In this document: positions 1-5,584 of the stretch, in pieces
Position numbering within the stretch: the stretch's first letter is position 1
Layout: each line of letters starts with the position of its first letter
Assembly (NCBI GenBank): GCA_003164305.1
Contig: PLSZ01000619.1
Span: forward strand, 8,136 to 16,243
Direction: 5' to 3'
Length of the DNA: 8,108 bases
From: Acetobacteraceae bacterium
GTDB lineage: Bacteria; Pseudomonadota; Alphaproteobacteria; Acetobacterales; Acetobacteraceae
The notes under the pieces: generated by a model
Databases searched by the model: none
The model's input: only the letters and a program-made list of their open reading frames with translations
Told to the model about the DNA's origin: nothing
Program-made: the position numbers and the translations under genes

Positions 1-3
1 GTC

Positions 4-80
4 AGGCCGGAGGATGACGAATTGGAGAGGCCGGAAGATGACGAATGGAGAGGCCGGAAGATGACGAATGGAGAGGCCGG
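4..80. repeat. 23-bp tandem repeat upstream of the amidase
   Basis: The heptamer AGGCCGG recurs at 4-10, 28-34, 51-57 and 74-80, so the unit is 24, 23 and 23 bp long. There are three units plus the start of a fourth. The first unit differs by a G for A and one extra T; units two and three are identical. The period is not a multiple of three, so this is not a coding repeat. Each unit carries a GGAGAGG run followed about 7 bases later by an ATG, so the array presents several false or leader start signals just before the amidase. It may continue beyond the left edge of the window. Confidence 0.85.
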
Positions 81-101
81 CGAACCCGACAGGAGATGCC
101 C

Positions 102-1547
102 ATGGCCGCCGACCTGATCCGCATGACCGCCACCGAGGCCGTCGCCCGACTGCGAAAACGCGAAATCTCGCCATTGGAACTGCTCGACGCGGCCGAAGCG
201 CGGATCGCCGAGGTCGAACCCCAGGTCAACGCGCTGCCGACACTTTGTTTCGCTCGCGCGCGGGATCACGCGAAGCGGCTGATGGCGGAACGAAATCCGG
301 CGGAGGCCGGCGAGCCCGGCTGGCTCGGCGGACTGCCCGTCTCGATCAAGGATCTCACGGATGTCGCCGGCGTGCGCACGACCTATGGCTCGCCGATCTT
401 CAAGGACCACGTGCCAACCCGCTCGCATCCGCTGGTGGAGCGCATCGAACGGCTCGGCGGCATCGTGGTGGGGAAATCCAACACACCGGAATTCGGCGCC
501 GGAGGCTCCACCTTCAACGAAGTGTTCGGCCGCACGCGCAATCCCTGGAACCTGGCGTTGACCTGCGGCGGTTCCACCGGCGGCGGCGCGGTATCGGTGG
601 CGACCGGCGAGGTGTGGCTCGCGCAAGGCACCGATCACGGCGGATCGTTACGACGCCCGGGAACGTATTGTTCTGTTACCGGCATCCGTCCCTCGCCCGG
701 CCGGGTGACTCGCGGCACGGTGAACAACCTGTTTTCGCCGCTGTCGGTGCAAGGCCCGATGGCGCGGAACATCCCCGACCTCGCGCTGTTTCTGGATACG
801 ATGGCGGGATATTGCCCGCTCGATCCGCTGACCTTCGACGCGCCCGCGGAATCCTTCGTCTCCGCGCTGAACCGCGCCGGGCCGCCGAAGCGCATCGCCT
901 ACAGCCCCGACTACAAAGGCGAACTTCTGGTCGATCGCGAAACGCGGGCGATCTGCGAGGCCGCCGCGCGACGGTTCGAAGACCTCGGCTGCATCGTCGA
1001 GGAATACGCCCCCGATCTCGGCGCGGTCGAGGAAGCCTTCATGGTCCTGCGCTCGCAACACTTCGTCGTCGATCGCGAACTGCAACTAAAGCAGCACCGC
1101 GCTCTGCTGAAGCCCGACATCATCTGGAACACCGAAAACGGCCTCGCCCAATCCCCCTCCCGCCTCGCCTGGGCCGACCGCGAGCGCGCCGCGTTCTATC
1201 GTCGCGTCACCGAAATGTTCGAACGATACGACGTGTTCGTGACGCCCAGTGCCGGAACGCCCGCGTTCGATGTCAACCGCACGCATCCCGAAACGATCGA
1301 CGGGGTGAAGCTGGCGAACTACATGGGCGGTTCGACGTTGAACGCGGCGATGACCATGGCGAGTTGCGCCGCCGTCGCGGTCCCCGCTGGCTTCGACCAA
1401 TACGGGCGCCCGGTCGGTCTGCAAATCGCGGCGCCCCCCAGGCAGGAATCGCGCGCGTTGTCGGCGGCGGCGTTCCTGGAACGGTTGACAGGCATGGATC
1501 GATTGGTGCCGATCGATCCGCGGCCCGGGACCGTGCCGGCCGGGTAA
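102..1547 (+). CDS. Amidase-signature family hydrolase
   Basis: Hydrolyses a carboxamide bond through a Ser-cisSer-Lys triad; the substrate cannot be read from sequence. The 481-residue protein has the family's usual length. The triad is visible: Lys83 in GLPVSIKD, cis-Ser158 in CGGSTGG and nucleophile Ser182 in DHGGSLRRP, and the 24-residue gap between the two serines is the family norm. The stretch KSNTPEFGAGGSTFNEVFGR at 125-144 resembles the branch that includes 6-aminohexanoate-cyclic-dimer hydrolase-like enzymes. No signal peptide is visible, so it is probably cytoplasmic. The start at 102 is chosen because AGGAG at 91-95 lies 6 bases before it; an ATG at 96 is too close to that site, and the ATG at 45 lies inside the tandem repeat. 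Around the nucleophile some usually conserved residues differ (GGST for GGSS, RRPGTYCS for RTPAAFCG), so activity or specificity may be altered. Confidence 0.93.
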   Translation: MAADLIRMTATEAVARLRKREISPLELLDAAEARIAEVEPQVNALPTLCFARARDHAKRLMAERNPAEAGEPGWLGGLPVSIKDLTDVAGVRTTYGSPIFKDHVPTRSHPLVERIERLGGIVVGKSNTPEFGAGGSTFNEVFGRTRNPWNLALTCGGSTGGGAVSVATGEVWLAQGTDHGGSLRRPGTYCSVTGIRPSPGRVTRGTVNNLFSPLSVQGPMARNIPDLALFLDTMAGYCPLDPLTFDAPAESFVSALNRAGPPKRIAYSPDYKGELLVDRETRAICEAAARRFEDLGCIVEEYAPDLGAVEEAFMVLRSQHFVVDRELQLKQHRALLKPDIIWNTENGLAQSPSRLAWADRERAAFYRRVTEMFERYDVFVTPSAGTPAFDVNRTHPETIDGVKLANYMGGSTLNAAMTMASCAAVAVPAGFDQYGRPVGLQIAAPPRQESRALSAAAFLERLTGMDRLVPIDPRPGTVPAG

Positions 1548-1633
1548 CAATATGTCTCGTCTTCGAAATCGTTGGTATTGTGGCCAATCCTGCCCGAGCC
1601 AGCGCCGGTCAGTGCGTTTCCGTATGGAAGGCC

Positions 1634-1652
1634 GACGGTTTTCCTGACCGTC
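1634..1652 (+). terminator. Weak hairpin after the amidase
   Basis: GACGGT at 1634-1639 pairs with ACCGTC at 1647-1652 around a 7-base loop, about 90 bases behind the amidase stop. Only a few T residues follow (ATTT), so this is at best a weak terminator. The 229-bp gap it sits in holds no other recognisable signal. Confidence 0.25.
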
Positions 1653-1776
1653 ATTTGCAATGAGCTTGCGCGCGGGATCGGATGTTCGCGAGTCGCGACA
1701 AAGAAGGCTTCCCCTGCTGGTCGCAGCCCCCCAATATGCTGCCCGACCAATGCATCCGCCGATTCGAGGCACCTCA

Positions 1777-2118
1777 ATGATTGATCAGCATGAAAAGACA
1801 GACCAGCTTATCGCGAGGTTGCAGGAGTCGTTGCCCATTGAGGTAAACATCACATCGCCCCTGGCGAAACTCCTGGCGGAGAAGTCGCCGGACATTCCGA
1901 TTCCGGCGAAATGCAATGTCACCAGTGTGTTCTACACCGGGGACATGGGAGGAATCATCCGCGGCCTGGACATTGGCGGCCCAAACGCTGAAAGCGCGCA
2001 TCTTGTTTCAATTACTCATCTGAGCTTCCACCGGCGCGTCCCGCTATCGCGCGAGATCGAGGCTTACCAACGGCACCGGACCAAAAAGCTCAGACAGCAA
2101 CAAGATCGCGGCTATTAA
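1777..2118 (+). CDS. Small hypothetical protein
   Basis: A 113-residue protein that I cannot assign to a named family. The start at 1777 is supported by GAGG at 1766-1769, seven bases upstream. It begins with a probable amphipathic helix (about residues 3-20, KTDQLIARLQESL). A middle part follows with alternating hydrophobic residues (CNVTSVFYTGDMGGIIRGLD, about 47-66) that looks like a beta-sheet core. The C-terminus is strongly basic (YQRHRTKKLRQQQDRGY) and could touch nucleic acid. No membrane segment or signal peptide is seen. Codon use is noticeably less GC-rich than in the amidase, with many A- or T-ending codons, so it may have a different history. It stands alone, 229 bp behind the amidase. 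The good start site and ordered, protein-like composition make it very likely a real gene. Confidence 0.75.
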   Translation: MIDQHEKTDQLIARLQESLPIEVNITSPLAKLLAEKSPDIPIPAKCNVTSVFYTGDMGGIIRGLDIGGPNAESAHLVSITHLSFHRRVPLSREIEAYQRHRTKKLRQQQDRGY

Positions 2119-2212
2119 CAGCCCGCGGATGCCGACGGCCGGCCGCCGCCCCACCGCGCCGACCGGTCGCGATCACATGACGATCGAGGCCTCCAAAAGA
2201 GCATTGTCGCCA

Positions 2213-2277
2213 GTCGTTGCGGGACTGGCACCTTCGGTCGGGCTTCGCCCTCCCCGCGGCACCAGCCCCGCAACGAC
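2213..2277. repeat. Long imperfect inverted repeat
   Basis: A 16-base arm at 2213-2228 matches the reverse complement of 2262-2277 at 15 of 16 positions. The 33 bases between contain a smaller hairpin, GGGC-TTC-GCCC at about 2240-2250. As RNA it would form a long stem with a branched top. It is followed by TTT only, so it is not a clear intrinsic terminator on this strand. It does not have the AAC/GTT layout of an integron attC site. Confidence 0.7.
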
Positions 2278-2284
2278 TTTCTCA

Positions 2285-2335
2285 TCCTGATGAGGCAATG
2301 CCCGATCCGCTCGGGAACATTCCTGGATGAGGCAA
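2285..2335. repeat. Direct repeat pair framing a small hairpin
   Basis: TCCTGATGAGGCAA at 2285-2298 recurs as TCCTGGATGAGGCAA at 2321-2335 with a single inserted base. Between the copies, CCCGA (2301-2305) and TCGGG (2311-2315) form a five-base stem with loop TCCGC. This could be a protein-binding site upstream of the primase; the function is unknown. Confidence 0.5.
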
Positions 2336-2420
2336 CACGGTTCTCACCTTGATTGTCGCGCGACACGCTTGGCGCGAAACGGTCGTGAGCGCTGCGAACC
2401 TCCTTAATCAGATCCGTGAT

Positions 2421-2459
2421 GCGTCCCCGGCCCAGGCGGACCGCCTCGGCCGGGGACGC
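2421..2459. repeat. 39-bp near-perfect palindrome before the primase start
   Basis: GCGTCCCCGGCC at 2421-2432 is the exact reverse complement of 2448-2459. Inside it AGGCGG and CCGCCT (2434-2446) form a second palindrome around one central A. Only the C/C pair at 2433 and 2447 breaks the symmetry. It ends two bases before the ATG at 2462, so the right arm includes the primase ribosome-binding region. In RNA it would make a very stable stem that could block initiation; in DNA it could be an operator or a cruciform-type initiation site. Confidence 0.7.
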
Positions 2460-2461
2460 GC

Positions 2462-2971
2462 ATGAGCGCGTCCTTACGGCCTTCACCCTGGGCAATGTTG
2501 GAGCTTGCGCGACGCGCGTGGGGTAACCCGACCGGGCGTAAAGGGAGGGAGTCTGTTCGTTTCGGATCCAACGGAAGCAAAGTGGTCGACCTGAACAAGC
2601 TGAGTTGGTTCGACTTCGAAGCAAATGAAGGTGGCGGCTTCGACGATTTGCACGAAAACGTGACTGCACAGCGACCGGAGACGGAAACGGGCATCGCGGC
2701 CACATACGATTATGTCGACGAACGCGGCGGCCTGATTTTCCAGGTCGTCCGCATGATCCCGAATAAATTTGTGCAACGCCGGCCGGACGGGGCAGGCGGA
2801 TGGATATGGAGCACGAAGGGCATTCGGCGCGTCCTGTACCGGCTGCCAGAACTCATCGCGGCACCGCCCGATTCGCTCGTGTTCATATGTGAGGGTGAAA
2901 AGGACGTCGACAATCTGCGCGCCCTGGGCCGGCAAATGGCGGCGCGGCCCGATGGCGGATCCTTTGCGTGA
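2462..2971 (+). CDS. Primase N-terminal fragment with half of the Toprim domain
   Basis: A 169-residue product whose last 13 or so residues are out of frame. Residues 33-59 (RFGSNGSKVVDL, then WFDFEANEGGG) match the N-terminal region common to Toprim primases of alphaproteobacterial prophages and islands. Residues 82-132 (YDYVDERGGLIFQVVRM, QRRPDGAGGWIWSTKGIRRV, YRLPEL) form the linker, and VFICEGEKDVDNLRALG (about 140-156) is the first Toprim motif, with the catalytic Glu at 144. The second Toprim motif (DxD) is missing from this frame. The ATG at 2462 has GGGG six bases upstream, and an in-frame stop at 2417 rules out a much longer start. An ATG at 2495 is an alternative. Alone the product should not be an active primase. 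Confidence 0.6.
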   Translation: MSASLRPSPWAMLELARRAWGNPTGRKGRESVRFGSNGSKVVDLNKLSWFDFEANEGGGFDDLHENVTAQRPETETGIAATYDYVDERGGLIFQVVRMIPNKFVQRRPDGAGGWIWSTKGIRRVLYRLPELIAAPPDSLVFICEGEKDVDNLRALGRQMAARPDGGSFA

Positions 2972-4499
2972 CCGTCAGATAATAATCCTGCCGGATCATG
3001 ACCCGCGGGCCACCCAACCCGACGGCAAGCCGTTGTGGCACCCCGACGGACGACCGAAGCGGCCCGGGCAGGACCACGCTGCTGACGTCGCGCGGAAGAT
3101 CGAAGGTGTGGCAAAGCGCGTTACGATCCTAATGTTGCCGAACCTACCGTTGAAGGGCGATGTGTCGGATTGGCTTGCCGCTGGCGGCAATGCCGAGGAG
3201 TTGATGCGGCTCGCGGCGGAGCAACCAGAGGAGGAAACAGAGCAATCTCTGAACCGTCTTTGCCCCGCCGACACTGACACGGCGGTTCGCCGGACGGTTC
3301 CCCTGCTGTTGGACCATCGTGGCAAACCATTGCCGGTCCTGGCGAAGGTCGCGACCGTCTTGCGTGATGCGCCCGAACTGTCTGGTCTGTTTATCCATGA
3401 CGCGATGGCCGCCCAGGTGATGGTCACCAGGACGCCGTCGCGCAGCTGGCTTGATCAAATCACTGAGGCTCGTCCGCTCCGTGATCCCGATATCACAGCA
3501 GTCCAGGAATGGTTGCAGCGGAACGACCTTGACCGGCTCGGCAAGGATGTGACGCAGCAAGCGATCGATCTGATCGCGCAGGAGGCCACGTTTCACCCGG
3601 TGCGAGAATACCTCGACGGCCTGCGATGGGACCGTACGCCTCGGTTCGGCCGGTGGCTGACCTATTATCTCGGCTGCGAACCGAGTGAGTATATATCAGC
3701 GATTGGCCGATGGTTCTTCATCGCAATGGTTGCCCGGATCCAGCAGCCGGGATGCAAAGCGGACTACATGCTGGTACTCGAGGGTCCGCAAGGCGCGCGG
3801 AAGTCTACTGTGTGCTCGATCCTCGGAGGCGTATGGTTCAGCGACAATCTTCCCGACCTGCGCCACGCCGACCCTGTGCGTGTATCCATGCATCTCCGTG
3901 GCAAGTGGCTGATCGAGGTCGCGGAGATGAGCGCTCTGGGCAAGGCCGACGCCGGCGCGCTGAAGGCATTCCTGACACAGACCGAGGAACGATACACGCC
4001 GAAGTTTGGCCGGAACGAAGTCACCGAACCACGGCAATGTGTCTTCATCGGAACTACCAACAAAACCACGTATCCGCGAGACGAAACTGGAGGGCGCCGT
4101 TTCTGGCCGGTTGTCGTGGGCAAGATCGACGCGGAGGCACTGGAACACGATCGAGACCAACTCTTTGCCGAAGCGACGACCGCGTACACGGCGGGCGAAA
4201 AATGGTGGCCGAGCGCGGAGTTCGAGCGGGAGCACATCGAACCGGAACAAGAACGCCGTTACGAAGCGGATCCTTGGGAGCCGCTTGTGGAGGCATGGCG
4301 CCCGGCCCTCGAATTGCGGGCGTCACACCTGAAAATCACGACCATGGATATCGCGCGAGAAGCGCTGGTCATCGACGCGCCTAAGCTCGGTACTACCGAA
4401 ACACGCCGCATCACCGCGATCCTTGAGCGGCTCGGCTGGAAAGCGAAACGCGACATGACATCGAGATGGTGGGAACCCCCATGGGCAATGACGCCATGA
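2952..4499 (+). CDS. VapE/VirE-family SF3-like helicase (C-terminal part of a broken primase-helicase)
   Basis: About 515 residues from the first in-frame ATG behind the frameshift. It opens with the second half of Toprim, including the DxD motif in IILPDHD, and the linker KGDVSDWLAAGG typical of these primases. The helicase domain follows. Walker A GPQGARKST is at 3783-3809, Walker B WLIEVAEM at 3906-3929, a sensor-like strand CVFIGTTNK at 4038-4064 and the arginine-finger region RDETGGRRFWP at 4077-4109. A winged-helix-like tail (ITAILERLGWKAKR) closes the protein. No motif is missing, so ATP-driven DNA unwinding could still be possible if this part is translated. No strong ribosome site precedes 2952, and the ATG at 3132 is another possible start. 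In islands of this type the helicase acts at the element's own origin, and a candidate origin overlaps the 3' end of this gene. Confidence 0.8.
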   Translation: MADPLRDRQIIILPDHDPRATQPDGKPLWHPDGRPKRPGQDHAADVARKIEGVAKRVTILMLPNLPLKGDVSDWLAAGGNAEELMRLAAEQPEEETEQSLNRLCPADTDTAVRRTVPLLLDHRGKPLPVLAKVATVLRDAPELSGLFIHDAMAAQVMVTRTPSRSWLDQITEARPLRDPDITAVQEWLQRNDLDRLGKDVTQQAIDLIAQEATFHPVREYLDGLRWDRTPRFGRWLTYYLGCEPSEYISAIGRWFFIAMVARIQQPGCKADYMLVLEGPQGARKSTVCSILGGVWFSDNLPDLRHADPVRVSMHLRGKWLIEVAEMSALGKADAGALKAFLTQTEERYTPKFGRNEVTEPRQCVFIGTTNKTTYPRDETGGRRFWPVVVGKIDAEALEHDRDQLFAEATTAYTAGEKWWPSAEFEREHIEPEQERRYEADPWEPLVEAWRPALELRASHLKITTMDIAREALVIDAPKLGTTETRRITAILERLGWKAKRDMTSRWWEPPWAMTP

Positions 4500-4606
4500 C
4501 CCCATATGACAGCATTTTTGTACTAGACTCCTGCATATGCGCATAAGCGCGCGCGCACGGTTGGGCTCTATGGGGAAAATGACGTCATGTCGTGTCATGG
4601 TGTCAT
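4488..4606. repeat. Inverted array of ATGAC boxes (candidate origin or operator)
   Basis: ATGAC occurs at 4488, 4496 and 4506. The inverted form GTCAT occurs at 4584, 4594 and 4602. The steps are 8 then 10 on the left and 10 then 8 on the right, so the two sets are mirror images. Including flanking bases, 4488-4518 matches the reverse complement of 4576-4606 at 25 of 31 positions. The 57-bp spacer is relatively AT-rich on its left side, with TATGCGCATA (4536-4545) and an alternating GC run (4547-4556) near the centre of symmetry. The left arm overlaps the helicase stop codon. Iterons flanking an AT-rich core behind a helicase gene are the known layout of origins in staphylococcal pathogenicity islands; applying this here is inference. 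Confidence 0.7.
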
Positions 4607-4642
4607 GCCGCATCCCAGGCACCGGATATGTCAGCGGGACAA

Positions 4643-4697
4643 GTCTGCGAATGTCCGTGTCTGTCTGGATCTCCCCGCGCACGTCTGTGACCGTCCG
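4643..4697. promoter_or_regulatory. Paired GTCTG-N5-GTCCG sites
   Basis: GTCTG-N5-GTCCG occurs at 4643-4657 and again at 4683-4697, exactly 40 bp apart, with two further GTCTG copies at 4659 and 4663. The second copy ends 29 bases before the TTG start at 4727. Such spacing, near four helical turns, would suit a regulator binding twice upstream of that gene. No clear promoter boxes were recognised. Confidence 0.3.
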
Positions 4698-4726
4698 ACT
4701 CGCAACGAGATTTGAAGGACTCCGTA

Positions 4727-5131
4727 TTGACGAGGTTCCTCCGCCTCGCGCCAGATCTTGACGCAATCGCCGGTCTGGCTGGCGCGGGAAAGATCTACTG
4801 GGGTGCCATGGCCCATCGTGGCGGCAGTGAACCAGATGCCGCGAGGCGCCTCCTGATGCGCAGGCTCTGCCCGTTATTCAAGGCGATGTTTGGCCGTCCC
4901 GCCACGGTGTCCGTCCGGTTCGTCCACGAGCATCGAGGTCATTTCCCCGACGGACCGGCCATTTTATGGTTCAGGGCCTTCTTCCGGCGGATCCCGACGC
5001 TACTTGAAGGTGCTTCGGAAGACGCGGGATCGTTGGCACTCGCGCACATCGCTCGCGATGCCCTGGACAGTCCCCGCGACGATGTCATCGCGGGCTGGAT
5101 CAGGGGCTACGCCGCGGAACAGGGAGGATAG
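4727..5131 (+). CDS. Hypothetical protein of the primase-helicase region
   Basis: A 134-residue protein without a recognised family. The TTG at 4727 is preferred because AAGGA at 4715-4719 lies seven bases upstream. The TTG at 4712 overlaps that ribosome site, and the ATG at 4808 would remove a well-formed N-terminal helix (TRFLRLAPDLDAIAGLAGAG). The rest looks mostly helical, with many arginines and leucines (ARRLLMRRLCPLFKAMF, about 46-62) and a central piece HEHRGHFPDGPAILWFRAFF (about 71-90) with clustered aromatic residues. No transmembrane segment is evident. It follows the candidate origin by about 120 bp and points the same way as the helicase, so it is plausibly an accessory protein of the same element. 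Whether it is regulatory, structural or defensive cannot be said. Confidence 0.65.
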   Translation: MTRFLRLAPDLDAIAGLAGAGKIYWGAMAHRGGSEPDAARRLLMRRLCPLFKAMFGRPATVSVRFVHEHRGHFPDGPAILWFRAFFRRIPTLLEGASEDAGSLALAHIARDALDSPRDDVIAGWIRGYAAEQGG

Positions 5132-5584
5132 CACGGTTCGTGGCAAATACCGGGAGCGCCACTCGCGCTGTCCCAGTCGCGGTTTGGCTTGATCGTGACA
5201 AATACCGAACGGAAATTTGGTGGGCGTCCACCGGGCAGTGCATTTCAGGACGCATGGCCTCCAGGACCGCTCACGACCCAGAGCGGAGATACGCTCCGTC
5301 GAATGGGATGGCTTGTTTTGGCCGGAACTGGCCGACAGCTGCCTGACTGGCTTCGGGCGATTTGTACGACCAAGCGGACATTCGCGTCCGCGGGGTCAAA
5401 TCGCGGTGCTCGACCCATGACAGACATTCAACCAAGGCACCGCGCGCGACGGGTCGCGAGACCTCGGATTGATTGAGACCAATAATGGGCTCAGGTAAAT
5501 GGGCTCAGAAAAGGCGCTGGCAATTGGCCCTGAACCAGCGGAGATCCTCGGAGCCCTGTCCACACGCGCGGAGGTTGAAGGCCG
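5132..5584. other. 453-bp stretch without a convincing gene
   Basis: Several short frames cross this stretch but none has a good ribosome site and protein-like composition together. It holds a 15-base direct repeat with one mismatch (TCGTGGCAAATACCG at 5138-5152, TCGTGACAAATACCG at 5193-5207). It also holds GAGCG-N6-CGCTC at about 5281-5296 and a tight duplication of AATGGGCTCAG (5484-5494 and 5498-5508). From GTG 5195 a frame reads VTNTERKFGGRPPGS, which resembles the GRPxGS start of some phage-related proteins but then loses similarity. It may be a decayed remnant. Confidence 0.45.

Larger units (their letters stand above)
2119..2461. other. Gene-free stretch with three structured DNA elements
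   Basis: No credible gene is seen in these 343 bases. The stretch holds a long imperfect palindrome (2213-2277), a pair of direct repeats framing a small hairpin (2285-2335) and a nearly perfect 39-bp palindrome (2421-2459). A short perfect palindrome CGACCGGTCG lies at 2160-2169. A 26-codon frame from GTG 2385 ends in a TGA that overlaps the primase ATG (ATGA at 2462-2465), which could couple translation, but its peptide is not recognisable. Confidence 0.6.
2462..4499 (+). pseudogene. Primase (Toprim) plus VapE-type helicase, frameshifted
   Basis: Two overlapping reading frames together encode one phage- or island-type replication protein. The first frame (to about 2929) gives the primase N-terminus and the first half of Toprim; the second frame (from about 2928) gives the rest of Toprim and the helicase. 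Homologues, as I recall them, carry roughly nine residues of the pattern ATTNxGG between RALG and AGKWR. Here RALG (ending 2929) runs straight into AGKWR (2928-2942) in another frame. This is best explained by a deletion of about 26 bases, not a multiple of three, at the GGCC near 2927-2930. The intact protein would be about 690 residues. A sequencing error would not explain the missing residues. Confidence 0.75.

Noticed and set aside
68..1663. Long frame on the same strand as the amidase
   Set aside because: It is extremely arginine-rich and overlaps the well-supported amidase in another phase; a shadow typical of GC-rich DNA.
2213..2277. Integron attC site
   Set aside because: The GTT and AAC triplets are in the reverse order from the attC consensus, and no integron integrase or cassette array is present.
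2385..2465. 26-codon leader frame coupled to the primase by ATGA
   Set aside because: The overlap is real, but the peptide is unrecognisable, the GTG has no ribosome site and the frame is short enough to be chance; kept only as a remark.
2115..2705. 196-codon minus-strand frame through the gap and the primase start
   Set aside because: Composition is rich in Arg, Ser and Pro, it has no recognisable motif, and it opposes a clear primase domain.
2920..2940. Programmed ribosomal frameshift in the primase
   Set aside because: No slippery run is seen and about nine conserved residues are missing, which a frameshift alone would not explain.
3710..4384. 224-codon frame inside the helicase
   Set aside because: It is an arginine-rich shadow of the helicase, whose motifs are all in the other frame.
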